The notes: generated by a model from the letters alone, not told the origin. DNA of 35,996 bases from VGEM01 sp033764265 (GCA_033764265.1 JANRJB010000081.1:1-35996), one strand, 5' to 3'. Counted from the stretch's first letter, positions 15,584 to 24,402 are shown. Numbers and translations: made by a program.

Positions 15584-16003
15584 TTACCAGCTGCCGGTAT
15601 TGGGCATCGACGCCCACGGTTCGCGCGGTGGCAACGGGCCGCCCTTTTGCAGCAGTTCCACCGAGATCTGGTCGGGCGAGCGCACGAACGCCATATAGCC
15701 GTCGCGCGGCGGGCGGTTGATCGTCACGCCGCCCTTCATCAGTCGATCGCACAAGGCGTAGATGTCGTCGACCTGGTAGGCGAGGTGCCCGAAGTTTCGC
15801 CCGCCGGTATAGACCTCGGGGTCCCAGTTGTAGGTCAGCTCCACCTGGGCGTCGCTGTCGCCGGGCGCGGCCAGGAACACCAGCGTGAACCGGCCCTTGT
15901 CGTTGTCGCGCCGCCGCAGTTCCACCAGGCCCAGCTTGTTGCAGTAGAAGTCGAGCGAGCGTTCGAGATCGCTGACGCGCACCATGGTGTGCAGATACTT
16001 CAT
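15584..16003 (-). CDS. gloA: Lactoylglutathione lyase (glyoxalase I)
   Basis: Detoxifies methylglyoxal by isomerising its glutathione hemithioacetal to S-lactoylglutathione; cytoplasmic metalloenzyme. The 139 residues hold two beta-alpha-beta-beta-beta modules. The four expected metal ligands are present at the positions known from the Ni-dependent bacterial enzyme: H5, E55 (VELTYNW), H73 (FGHLAYQVDD) and E116 (ISVELLQ). The N-terminus MKYLHTMVRVSDLERSLDFY is typical. It is divergent from the hydrolase gene across 107 bp. Confidence 0.95.
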   Translation of the reverse strand: MKYLHTMVRVSDLERSLDFYCNKLGLVELRRRDNDKGRFTLVFLAAPGDSDAQVELTYNWDPEVYTGGRNFGHLAYQVDDIYALCDRLMKGGVTINRPPRDGYMAFVRSPDQISVELLQKGGPLPPREPWASMPNTGSW

Positions 16004-16028
16004 ATCCCCTCCGCGACGGCGGAATTGC

Positions 16029-16053
16029 GGCGCGCTTGTACCTTAGGCGCGCC
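16029..16053. repeat. Inverted repeat between gloA and the hydrolase gene
   Basis: GGCGCGC (16029-16035) and GCGCGCC (16047-16053) are perfect 7-base arms around an 11-base spacer containing CTTGTACCTTAG. It sits centrally between two divergent genes, so it could be a shared operator; chance GC symmetry is also possible. Confidence 0.35.
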
Positions 16054-16110
16054 ACGGCGATATTCAAGCATGCGCCGCGAGCCCGGCGCGCGATCACGCC
16101 AAAAGCGACG

Positions 16111-17040
16111 ATGAGTCCTCCCCAAGAATGCATTCCGCGACGCTCAGCTCTGATGCGTACTGCCGCCGCGGCAGGCGCCGGGCTCGCGCTGTCGGGTTGC
16201 GCGCCGATCGACCTGTTGAACGCCCTGGTGCCCGGCGGGTCATACGGGCTCACGACCGACGTGGCGTACGGCGAGGCGTCGCGTCAGCGCCTCGATATTT
16301 ACACGCCACCGCCGGCGGAGGCTGGCCCCGCGCAGGGCCGCCGAATCGTCGTGGTGTTCTTCTACGGCGGCTCCTGGCAAGGCGGCGCCCGCGGCGATTA
16401 CCGCTTCATCGGCGAGGCGCTGGCCGGGCAAGGGTTCGTGACCGTCATTCCCGACTACCGCCTGCACCCCGAAGTGAGGTTTCCAGAGTTCGTGCACGAT
16501 GCCGCCCGCGCCATCGCCTGGGTGCGGCGGAACATCGCCGCCCATGGCGGCGATCCGCTGCGCGTTGTGGTGATGGGCCATTCGGCCGGCGCACACATCG
16601 CCGCCATGGTGGCGCTCGATCCCGCCGCGCGTGCCCCGGCCGGCTTGGACGCCGACGCCATCAAGGGGTTCGTCGGCCTGGCCGGTCCGTACTCATTCGA
16701 TCCGCTGGAATTCCGCAGCACGCGGCGGGTGTTCGGTCACCTGGCCGACGTGCAGGCCGCGCGGCCGATCAACTTCGTCACCGCCGCCGCGCCGCCCATG
16801 CTGCTGTTGCACGGCGGCGACGATTCCACCGTGGGCCCCTACAACTCCGCCGACATGGCCGCCGCGCTGGCCCGCGCCGGCGCACCACACGTCCACAAGG
16901 TCTATCCCGACATGGCTCACATCGGCATCGTGCTGGGCCTGTCGTCGCCGTTCCGCAACGCCGTCCTGATGGCCGATGTCAACGGCTTCGTGCGCGGCCT
17001 GTTTGCGGACGACGCGGCCGCGACCGTCAGCGTGCGCTGA
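16111..17040 (+). CDS. Alpha/beta-hydrolase lipoprotein (esterase-like)
   Basis: Predicted envelope-anchored carboxylesterase or related hydrolase of 309 residues. The leader ends in a lipobox LALSGC with the lipid-accepting cysteine at residue 30. Catalytic elements of the fold are visible: oxyanion-hole segment FFYGGSWQGG (83-92), nucleophile elbow GHSAG with S158, an acid in LLHGGDDSTVG (D237 or D238) and H270 in PDMAHIG. The pattern is nearest to the carbohydrate-esterase/BD-FAE-type hydrolases, but the substrate is unknown. ATG 16111 was chosen because it begins the lipoprotein signal; the upstream in-frame ATG adds an arginine-rich leader inside the gloA promoter region. Its 3' end overlaps the next gene tail-to-tail by 14 bp. 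Confidence 0.85.
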   Translation: MSPPQECIPRRSALMRTAAAAGAGLALSGCAPIDLLNALVPGGSYGLTTDVAYGEASRQRLDIYTPPPAEAGPAQGRRIVVVFFYGGSWQGGARGDYRFIGEALAGQGFVTVIPDYRLHPEVRFPEFVHDAARAIAWVRRNIAAHGGDPLRVVVMGHSAGAHIAAMVALDPAARAPAGLDADAIKGFVGLAGPYSFDPLEFRSTRRVFGHLADVQAARPINFVTAAAPPMLLLHGGDDSTVGPYNSADMAAALARAGAPHVHKVYPDMAHIGIVLGLSSPFRNAVLMADVNGFVRGLFADDAAATVSVR

Positions 17041-17827
17041 TCTGGTAGGGCACCTGGCGCCGCAGTTGCTCGATCTCGGCCATGTCCTTGGGCGGGGCCA
17101 GCCACAAGGGCGCGTTCTTTCGGATCTCGGTTTTCACCAGCGCGCTCGGCATGTCGTCGAAGGCGCTGTAGCGCCACGACAGGGCGCTCGAGACGATTGG
17201 TCCCGGGCCGGTGCCGACCCAGGTGTACTGGAACCGTTCCTGCTCGTTCAGCCCGGGCTGATCGCGCAGGAAGAAGTCGTTGACCTCGAATCGCTGGCTG
17301 CGGCTGCCGTCGCCGCGCACACGGTCGATGAACATGGCGTAGGTGTAGTGCGTGACGTTGCCGATCCGCGTCGCGTTGTAATTGCGGTGCGGCCCCATTT
17401 TCTGGACTACGCCGCCGTCGTGGCTCTCCACGGTGTAAACGATCTCGTCGCCGTCCAATTTGTAGGTCTTGACCTGGAACGGGTAGGCGATCGGCCGGCG
17501 CGGCTTGCCCTCGCGATCGAGCGCGATCGCGCCGCTGGCCGGGTCCACGGTCCAGAAAATCTTGCGCGACAGTTGCACCCAGGTATCCGGTGCGGCCGGA
17601 TCCTTCGTCACCACCGACATGTCGACGCCCTGCATCAGGCCGAACAACTGGCCCTCGGGGTTCGACAGCACGCGGCCCTCGGCGTACCAGTAGACCGGTT
17701 TGCCGTCGCCGGCGCGCATCTTGATCCAGGCGTCGAACAGTTCGGGCGAAAAACCGCCGGCCGCGGCCGGCATCGACCCCAGCACTAGGCAAGACACCGC
17801 AAGAGCAGCCAATCCAACGCGAGTCAT
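17027..17827 (-). CDS. Exported protein of unknown function
   Basis: A 266-residue protein with a Sec signal peptide (MTRVGLAALAVSC... ending at PAAAGG near 23). I do not recognise a confident family. The body has several Trp/Tyr-rich strands (KPVYWYAEGRVL, KIFWTVDPASG, FQYTWVGTGPGPI), suggesting a beta-rich periplasmic protein. The KIFWTVDPASG segment recalls the FYTDLATGDV segment of the DUF1838 protein upstream, so a distant link is possible but not shown. It lies 24 bp after the giant pilin-like gene on the same strand, so it may share its transcript, and it overlaps the hydrolase gene end by 14 bp. Confidence 0.7.
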   Translation of the reverse strand: MTRVGLAALAVSCLVLGSMPAAAGGFSPELFDAWIKMRAGDGKPVYWYAEGRVLSNPEGQLFGLMQGVDMSVVTKDPAAPDTWVQLSRKIFWTVDPASGAIALDREGKPRRPIAYPFQVKTYKLDGDEIVYTVESHDGGVVQKMGPHRNYNATRIGNVTHYTYAMFIDRVRGDGSRSQRFEVNDFFLRDQPGLNEQERFQYTWVGTGPGPIVSSALSWRYSAFDDMPSALVKTEIRKNAPLWLAPPKDMAEIEQLRRQVPYQISAR

Positions 17828-17851
17828 CGCAATCCCCCTCCTGAGGTTGAG

Positions 17852-20800
17852 CTACGGGATGGTCAGAGTATCGTGGCAGAAGTTGTCGTTGTCGTCGTCG
17901 TCAGGGTTGCCGGCGATCAGGTCCGGGTCGCCTTCGTAGTCGACTGCGCAGGGGCTCGTGCCAAGCGCGCAGGCCTGTACCCCGCGCAGCATGAAGGCCG
18001 ATTGTCCACCGGCCTCATTGGGCATCGCGGTCACTTCGATTCGGTCGATCAGGTTTGAGACGCTCTCGATGGTCACTTCAAATCGCGAGTTTGCGCTCGC
18101 ACCGAGATCGCAGTTGGCCCCGAGCGTCGTAAAGGCCGGCGTGGCGTAAGTGCCGATCAGATTGCCGCCGCTGTAAATCCGGATGCTAGCCCGTTCCTCA
18201 TCGCCGGAGTCGGTGCCGAACCGCGACAGGCCAACCGCTACCGTGTTCCAGCGCCGTTCGAACCGTACGGAAATCGTTTCCCGGTCGGTACCGAACGCGT
18301 TGTTGTCGGGCGTGGAGACGGTGTCGACGAAGTCCGAGCTTTGGCCGGACTGGCTGTTGATTCCGAAGCCGCCGTTGCTGCCGTCGGTGACGCCCAGGCG
18401 TCCGCTCGACGTGTACAAGTCGACACCCAGATCGGTGGTGATCGCGCTGTCGGACAAATCGAACCACGCGCGGTCGAGGTTGTTGTCATTGCCGCCGCCG
18501 GAGTCGTTGATGGCCGTGCGGAACGTGCTGGGGTTCAGTTCGTTCTCGGAGCCGGTGCCTGTCGTCGCCGGCGTCGGGAACGTCAGGTTCGCGCAGCGAC
18601 TGTGGCTCTCCGCATCGCTGCCGTTGATCGGCAAGTCGAAGGCGTCGAACCCGCAGGTTTCCGCCGAGCCGCAGCCGCGCACCGCGCTGACGACGAACTG
18701 CGTGTAACTGTCGAGATAATCATCCGCGGACGGACTGAGGATCGGTTCCGGGATGATTTCAAGCTTGTTGAACGCGCCGCCGAAGTTCGTCGACACGACG
18801 GTACCGAAGTCGATCCCGGTGTTGGCGTTTCCGGAATTCAGGTGATGGTTTTCGTAGCAGGATTCGACGATCTGGTCGGAACCCACTTGCTGGCTGCCGC
18901 TCGTGATCGTGGTGTCGTAGGCGCGCAGCCTCACCCGCTCCATCTGGGGGTCGTCGTCATCGGTGGTGAAATCGGTCGTGCCGACCGGGAATTCCTGATC
19001 GGCGAAGTCGCGCAGATTGATCATCACCTGGGTGACTTTGTCGTCGAACTCAATCGTCAGATTTTCGCGTTTGCCCGGCGACAGGAATGTCGGGAGTCCG
19101 GCGAAGGCGGCCTCGTTCGGTTGGATATTGTCGATGGTCTCGGCGTCGGCGCCGACCCCGTCGACCCCGACGCCGTTGTTTTCGTCCAGCGAGAAAATGC
19201 CGAAACCGGCGTAAGCGCGCGCTTCGCTCTGCGTGTTGTCGGTCGCCTCGACAATGGCGAAGGACTGATCGAAGTCATCGTCGTTCAGATCGCCGGTCGG
19301 CACCATCCCGGTGTACAGCCCGTTGCGGATGCCTTCCTCGGTGATCAACGTTCCGACGAAGTCGTTTGCGACCGGGCCGCCCAAGTCATCAACGCGGCTG
19401 AATCCCACGCCGGTGCGCTTCAAGGTCACCGCGCCAGAGTCGACCTCGGGTATGCCGGTGGTCAGAATCAGGCGCACAGCGTCGATCTGACCGGACTTCA
19501 CGATGCATTGGGTGATGTGCGGCAGTTCACCGTCGTAGTCGCCGGTCAAATCGTCCAGGGCCACGGTCGGATTAGACGGCGTTACGTCGTCGAAGCGGTA
19601 GATCCAGCCGTCCAGCCGCACTTGGTTGGCGTCGCAGCCGTTGCCCATCTCGCCGTGCAGTTCGTAACGGATGCGTTGAAATCGCTCGTTGACGCCCGGG
19701 CTGAAACTGTCGGCGAACGGGTCGCCGTCCTCCAGCCAGGTCGGGTCGGTGCCGGTGAGGAAACAGGCCTGGTCGTCGGTGTTGTCGGTTGAAGGGTAGG
19801 TACCGGTTACCGTCCGGTTGAACGTCGGCGATCTGTCCGCGGGCGCCGTGCCGTCGCCATCGCCCGCGGTCAAACCGTAGCTCGTCAGATCGGAGTCGGT
19901 CGCGCACACCGGGCCATTATCGCCGCCTGTCACTCCGCTTTCCGCGGCGCCTTCGGTGATGTCGTCGAAGTGGTGCACGTCGCCCAGTACCACAGCGAAA
20001 TGATTGTCACCTTCGCTGGTGGCGGGATCGTCGCCGGGATCGATGATGTCGGTAGTTGCCGGCGTCGTCGGGCGATTGTTCTTGGTGTCGAACTCGACAC
20101 CGAAGCGCTCCCAGTTCGTCGGAAAACGGTTGTTCGTGTCCTCCTCGGCGAACCCCATGAACGCATCGCGGCCGCCGCAGGTCGTGTTCGCGCCCGAGGC
20201 CACCACCAGCGTGGGACTTCCGGTCGAAGTTTGGAACCCAGCCCAGCCGTAAACAATGCCGTTCCCCAGGTTCGGACTCGGCGTGCCGGTGTCGTCGAAG
20301 TCTTCCTGGAAATAGACGTCGGAGTAGACGCGGATGGTATAACCGTCCAACGGAAATGTCTGCTCGGTGGTCAGGCACGATCGCTCGCCGCCCGTTTGCC
20401 CGACATCGACACGATCGTAAAAGCGCACGACCACCGATTCTTCGGTCCCGCTGCCGTCTACGTCGAGCGAGTCGAACTCGGGCTCGTCGGCAGTCGCCGA
20501 GTCGGCGCTCAGCGTCAGGTTACGGTCGTTCGGCGTGGCGAAGCTGAAGGCCGCACCGTTGGGCGTATTGGGATCGGTGAAGGATGCGCAGTTGTCGACA
20601 TAGGCCTCGTCGGCCGCGTTGGGAAAGAAGACCGCGTCGTCGAAATAATTGGCCCCGATCGTCGTGCTTTGCGTGGTGTCGTTGACGTCCTGATTGTTCA
20701 CAGCGACGGTGCATCCGGTCTGCCCGGTTCCAGACGGGCAATTGATGCGCTCGGCCGTGCTCATGTTGGCCGCGTTTACTTCGCGGCCCGCGGTCTCTCC

Positions 20801-21337
20801 GGTCCAGGCGCCCGCGCCGTTCTCGCCGTGGCTGATGAGTGCGAACAAGAACGAGCTGCCGCCGGCCTGATCGATCACTGTGCCAGTGGCGGGCACGGTG
20901 CCGTTGCACATCAATGTCTCGGTGCTGACGACGTAGGTGATGAAATTACCGTAGCCGTCGCGCACCTCGTCCGCCGAAAGACCCAATTCGCGAAATGGGA
21001 CGATGCCGCGCAATTGGCTGCCGACGCATGACGTGCCGCTGTAGCCGACTGTCGAGCCGAGCGTTCCCGACCCGGGATTGGCCGGACAGGGCAGTCGGTG
21101 GTCGACGTCGTCAACCGCCCAGGCAATCAGCGCGCGTTCGATCTTGCCGAAGTTGGCGCGGCCGCCCTGGCTGCGTTCCCGGCTCGTGGTTTCGTTCATC
21201 AGTACCTTGGTGGCGATCATTGAGCCCGCCGCGACCACCAAGCCGATCGCCAGCACCAGCAAAGCCACTCCGCGCTCGTCGCAAGCCTCCCGCGCCAGGC
21301 ATCGCAGAACGGTGCGGACGACCTTGAACACGTTCAT
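17852..21337 (-). CDS. Giant pilin-like surface protein with lectin-like domain
   Basis: Predicted exported protein of 1161 residues with no match I can name over its full length. The N-terminus looks like a minor pilin: a polar basic leader ends in ERG (21-23), followed by hydrophobic residues 24-46 (VALLVLAIGLVVAAGSMIAT). The usual glutamate at mature position 5 is absent, as in PilX-type proteins. Residues about 64-136 fit pseudopilins (LPCPANPGSG, VPFRELGLSADEVRDGYGN). A region near 240-590 resembles L-type lectins (RFGVEFDTKNN, DNHFAVVLGDVHH, FQRIRYELHG). The C-terminal ~400 residues hold two related beta-rich domains. Cysteine and Asp/Asn content are high, fitting a secreted protein. 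ATG 21337 begins the pilin leader; longer frames lack any signal. The partner genes of a pilus are absent. Confidence 0.75.
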   Translation of the reverse strand: MNVFKVVRTVLRCLAREACDERGVALLVLAIGLVVAAGSMIATKVLMNETTSRERSQGGRANFGKIERALIAWAVDDVDHRLPCPANPGSGTLGSTVGYSGTSCVGSQLRGIVPFRELGLSADEVRDGYGNFITYVVSTETLMCNGTVPATGTVIDQAGGSSFLFALISHGENGAGAWTGETAGREVNAANMSTAERINCPSGTGQTGCTVAVNNQDVNDTTQSTTIGANYFDDAVFFPNAADEAYVDNCASFTDPNTPNGAAFSFATPNDRNLTLSADSATADEPEFDSLDVDGSGTEESVVVRFYDRVDVGQTGGERSCLTTEQTFPLDGYTIRVYSDVYFQEDFDDTGTPSPNLGNGIVYGWAGFQTSTGSPTLVVASGANTTCGGRDAFMGFAEEDTNNRFPTNWERFGVEFDTKNNRPTTPATTDIIDPGDDPATSEGDNHFAVVLGDVHHFDDITEGAAESGVTGGDNGPVCATDSDLTSYGLTAGDGDGTAPADRSPTFNRTVTGTYPSTDNTDDQACFLTGTDPTWLEDGDPFADSFSPGVNERFQRIRYELHGEMGNGCDANQVRLDGWIYRFDDVTPSNPTVALDDLTGDYDGELPHITQCIVKSGQIDAVRLILTTGIPEVDSGAVTLKRTGVGFSRVDDLGGPVANDFVGTLITEEGIRNGLYTGMVPTGDLNDDDFDQSFAIVEATDNTQSEARAYAGFGIFSLDENNGVGVDGVGADAETIDNIQPNEAAFAGLPTFLSPGKRENLTIEFDDKVTQVMINLRDFADQEFPVGTTDFTTDDDDPQMERVRLRAYDTTITSGSQQVGSDQIVESCYENHHLNSGNANTGIDFGTVVSTNFGGAFNKLEIIPEPILSPSADDYLDSYTQFVVSAVRGCGSAETCGFDAFDLPINGSDAESHSRCANLTFPTPATTGTGSENELNPSTFRTAINDSGGGNDNNLDRAWFDLSDSAITTDLGVDLYTSSGRLGVTDGSNGGFGINSQSGQSSDFVDTVSTPDNNAFGTDRETISVRFERRWNTVAVGLSRFGTDSGDEERASIRIYSGGNLIGTYATPAFTTLGANCDLGASANSRFEVTIESVSNLIDRIEVTAMPNEAGGQSAFMLRGVQACALGTSPCAVDYEGDPDLIAGNPDDDDNDNFCHDTLTIP

Positions 21338-21412
21338 GCTGCGCACCACCCCCGCGATCGGGGCTTCCTGCTTGGCTTGACGACGCGCCGGCGAAGCCCG
21401 GCGACACTCAAA

Positions 21413-21439
21413 AATATATGGATTTTCAAGGCGTTTCAA
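21413..21439 (-). promoter_or_regulatory. Promoter-like element for the giant pilin-like gene
   Basis: On the - strand, TTGAAA (21434-21439) is followed after 15 bases by TATATT (21413-21418), or after 17 bases by TATTTT. The AT-rich patch stands out in the GC-rich surroundings and lies about 75 bp before the start codon. It suggests the gene can be expressed apart from the upstream FecR-barrel gene. Confidence 0.45.
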
Positions 21440-21518
21440 TTGTTGCGGGTTGTGCGAGGTGCACGCTCCCAGGGTCGAAACGCCCGAGGCAGCGCGCCGG
21501 TTGCGCGGCCGCGCGGCA

Positions 21519-23345
21519 TTACAGCGGGATTTCGGCGTACAGCCAGACCTTGGTGGTGTCGCTGTCGAAGGCCGCGGCGTCGTAGCGCGCGAACCGCACG
21601 CCCAGGGTGCCCCAACCGAGCACGTTGGCCGAGACATCGGCATCGAGCTCGCGGCCGTAGCGCCGCCCGTCGCCGTTCACCGGTTTGAACTGGTGCGCGC
21701 GCAGGTCGATCCGGGGCGTTTTCAACGGACCAACGTCGGCAAAGTCCCACACCGCGCGGACGTGCAGGTCGCTCAGGCCATTGGCGGGCGTGACCAGGAA
21801 TACGTCGGCCCAGCCGTTGTGCCGGTGCAGGGTGGCGAGCGGTGTCTGCACCGCCGCCGTGCCGTTGCCGCCCAGCCGCTCCCAACCGGCAAACAGGCTC
21901 GCCCGGCCCAGCCGCACGCCCGGCCGCACCAGCCAGTACGACAGGTCGTAGTTGCGCGGATTGGCGGCGTGGTCAGCCTGACTGGCGAACTCGGCCTCCA
22001 ACGACACGTCGGTGTCGGGATCGACCGGCCACTTGCCGTCCCAGCGCAGGCCCAAGGTGCGCGAGGAAAACTGCGGCACGGGTTTCAGATCGAGAACATA
22101 GGCGAACGCCGTGACCAGGCTGCGCGGCACCAGGTTGGTGGTGACGGCGATGGCGTGGCTGTCGCTCTGCCAGCGGCCGTTGGGGTTGTTGCCGAAGATG
22201 CGGTTGACGCGATCGAGATAGGCGTAGCGGATCGCCACGCCGTCGATCGCGCGGGTCTCGGCGGTCACGGCATCGAAGGTCTGGTCGTTCTGGCGAAAAC
22301 CGACCGAACCCAGCCAGCGCTCGTTCTCGTAATTCAGCGTCTGCCGGCCGGCGACGATGCGATGCATGGCTTGCCCATCATCGTCCGCGCCGGTCCAGCC
22401 GACGTAGGCCTGGTTCAGCACTTCGCTGTCGGGATCGGCGATCAGCGGCAATCCGGCGCGGCCGTTGACGCCGTCGTTGCGGCGGTCGCCCAGGTTGACC
22501 GTGGCTTCGCCCTCGACGCCGGCGAAGAACCCGTTGAGCGCGGCGGTTTCATAGCCCAGCCGTCCGCGCAGGGTGGTGGCATGGGCCGCGCGCGGCTTGG
22601 CCGCCTCGTCGACGTGTTCATAGCGTAGTCTGAAGTGCCCGAACAGCTGCCCGTCGGCCAACGCATCGGCGATCGTCGGGGCGTTGGCCACGGGCTTCAA
22701 AAAGGGCAGCGGCCGGCGGTCGTCGGGCAGGATCGAGACCAGGTCGAGCGCACGGTTGATGCGATCGGGCTGCCACGACAAGGCCGGCGTCGGCTGCGCC
22801 GGTCCATAGGCGTCGGTGCCCTCGCCGGGGCGCAGCACGGTCGTGCCGCTGTCATTGGTGACGGCCACCGCATAGCCCGAGAACAGCGCCACCGACAGCC
22901 GCTCGCCGCGTTGCTCGGTGAAAAAATCGGTGCCGCGGATGCCGATCACCGCCACCGGCGTGTTGACCGAGAACCGCTCGTTTTCGGCCCGCGCCAACGC
23001 ACCCGAAATGAATCGGGCCGGCCCGGACACCAGCTTGAGCACCGCGTTATCGGCGGCCCCGCGGCCGTAGACGAACTCGTCCACCAGCACTTCGGCGTCG
23101 GGGCCCAGCGTGATTTCCGATTGATCGGCGAACACCACCCGCAGTTTGCCGTTGGGCCCGGTCGTCAACAGGTCGTCAGCCGCCACCACGGCGCCCACGG
23201 TCGCCGGCTGCGTGGCCCCGGCGCGATCGATGGTGGCCGCGCCCGAAACGCCCGCCACCTCGCCGACCTTGTCCTGAGCCATCGCCGGCAACGCGGTCAG
23301 GGTCAACAGCGCGGTCAACCGCCGCCAGAATTCGAGGGTCGCCAT
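21519..23345 (-). CDS. FecR-domain / outer-membrane beta-barrel fusion
   Basis: A single 608-residue frame with two unlike parts. A Sec signal peptide (cleavage near AMA-QD, residue 23) precedes a FecR-type domain (about 58-155), seen in TGPNGKLRVVFADQSEITLG and FSVNTPVAVIGIRGTDF. A linker leads to a C-terminal part (about 235-608) that reads as an outer-membrane barrel of the alginate-export/porin type: alternating strands, GRQTLNYENERWLGSVGFRQ, DGVAIRYAYLDRVNRIFG. It ends in leucine rather than the common phenylalanine. FecR normally senses TonB receptors and controls a sigma factor; here the domain would lie in the periplasm attached to a barrel, more like a ligand-binding or assembly module. 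It starts 49 bp after the DnaJ-like gene and precedes the giant pilin-like gene. Confidence 0.8.
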   Translation of the reverse strand: MATLEFWRRLTALLTLTALPAMAQDKVGEVAGVSGAATIDRAGATQPATVGAVVAADDLLTTGPNGKLRVVFADQSEITLGPDAEVLVDEFVYGRGAADNAVLKLVSGPARFISGALARAENERFSVNTPVAVIGIRGTDFFTEQRGERLSVALFSGYAVAVTNDSGTTVLRPGEGTDAYGPAQPTPALSWQPDRINRALDLVSILPDDRRPLPFLKPVANAPTIADALADGQLFGHFRLRYEHVDEAAKPRAAHATTLRGRLGYETAALNGFFAGVEGEATVNLGDRRNDGVNGRAGLPLIADPDSEVLNQAYVGWTGADDDGQAMHRIVAGRQTLNYENERWLGSVGFRQNDQTFDAVTAETRAIDGVAIRYAYLDRVNRIFGNNPNGRWQSDSHAIAVTTNLVPRSLVTAFAYVLDLKPVPQFSSRTLGLRWDGKWPVDPDTDVSLEAEFASQADHAANPRNYDLSYWLVRPGVRLGRASLFAGWERLGGNGTAAVQTPLATLHRHNGWADVFLVTPANGLSDLHVRAVWDFADVGPLKTPRIDLRAHQFKPVNGDGRRYGRELDADVSANVLGWGTLGVRFARYDAAAFDSDTTKVWLYAEIPL

Positions 23346-23394
23346 ACGAAGAATTCCCCGCTACGCCAGAACGCGCAGCCGGGCGCCGCGCCGA

Positions 23395-24330
23395 TCAGAT
23401 GCGCGGATTGTACTTATTTTTCTTCGACCAATCCCGCACAAAAGTCTCCAGGTCGGCATCGGCCTCGCGCGGCAGGGTGACGACCAGCTTGACATAGTGG
23501 TCGCCGGCCTGCGCGCCGCCGACGGCCGGCACGCCTTTGCCGCGCAGGCGCAGCACCTGGCCGCTGTTGGAGCGCGGCGGCACCGTCAGCGTCACCGGGC
23601 CGGTCACGGTGGGTACGTCGACCTTGCCGCCAAGCACCGCTTCGGGCAGCGACACCGCGAGGTCGCTATAGATGTCGCGACCCTTGCGGGTGAACTGCGG
23701 ATGGGGCGCGACCGCAACCTCGATCAGCACGTCGCCCGCCGGCGCGCCGCCGACGCCCGCGCCGCCCTGGCCGCGCAGGCGGATGGTCTGGCCGTCCTCG
23801 ATGCCCGCTGGAATATTGACGTCGAGCGACTTACCGTCGGGCAGGGTGATGCGCTTCTTGGCGCCGGTGACGGCATCCACCAGGCCGATCTCGAGCTTGA
23901 AGGAGTCGTCGCTGCCGCGTCCGGCGAAGCCGGCTCTGCCCCCGCCAAAGCCGCCCGCGCGCGTGCGCGCCTGACCCTGGCCGAACATTTGGCTGAAGAT
24001 GTCGCCCAGATCCTCGAAGGCAAATTCGCCGCCCGGACCACCGCCGGGGCCGGCCCCGCCGCGGCCGGCGCGAAACCCGCCGGCGAAGGGGTTGGACCTG
24101 AGTTCCTGGCCCGAGGCGTCGATCTCGCCGCGGTCGAAGCGGGCGCGCTTTTTCTCGTCGCCGACGATGTCGTAGGCGGCGTTGATTTCCTTGAACCGGT
24201 CCTCGGCCTTCTTGTTGCCGGGGTTCAGGTCCGGATGAAGTTTCTTGGCGAGCGCGCGGAACGCCTTCTGGATCTCGGCGTCGGTAGCATCCTTCTTCAC
24301 GCCCAGCACGTCGTAGGGGTTCTTGGCCAT
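23395..24330 (-). CDS. DnaJ/CbpA-type co-chaperone
   Basis: Hsp40 co-chaperone that stimulates the ATPase of DnaK-type chaperones and presents substrates; cytoplasmic. The 311 residues contain a J-domain (1-70) with the HPD motif (32-34), a Gly/Phe-rich linker (about 80-140), and two beta-barrel substrate-binding domains with a C-terminal dimerisation end. The Cys-rich zinc finger of DnaJ is missing, so this is a class B (CbpA-like) member. The gene does not sit next to dnaK or grpE. It lies between a peptidase gene and two surface-protein genes on the same strand. Confidence 0.93.
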   Translation of the reverse strand: MAKNPYDVLGVKKDATDAEIQKAFRALAKKLHPDLNPGNKKAEDRFKEINAAYDIVGDEKKRARFDRGEIDASGQELRSNPFAGGFRAGRGGAGPGGGPGGEFAFEDLGDIFSQMFGQGQARTRAGGFGGGRAGFAGRGSDDSFKLEIGLVDAVTGAKKRITLPDGKSLDVNIPAGIEDGQTIRLRGQGGAGVGGAPAGDVLIEVAVAPHPQFTRKGRDIYSDLAVSLPEAVLGGKVDVPTVTGPVTLTVPPRSNSGQVLRLRGKGVPAVGGAQAGDHYVKLVVTLPREADADLETFVRDWSKKNKYNPRI

Positions 24331-24402
24331 GGCTGCTTCTGGTCACACCTTGCCGGCCGCGCGGGCGTTCGCACCGCCGACCGGCCGCCCTTAGGTGGGC
24401 TC

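Noticed and set aside
14442..16253. 603-codon - strand frame over DUF2336 gene B and gloA
   Set aside because: It runs antisense to one real gene and off-frame through another, with no recognisable domain.
21338..21643. 102-codon N-terminal extension of the giant pilin-like protein
   Set aside because: It lacks a signal, has unlike composition, crosses the AT-rich promoter patch and overlaps the 3' end of the FecR-barrel gene. The pilin-type leader begins at 21337.
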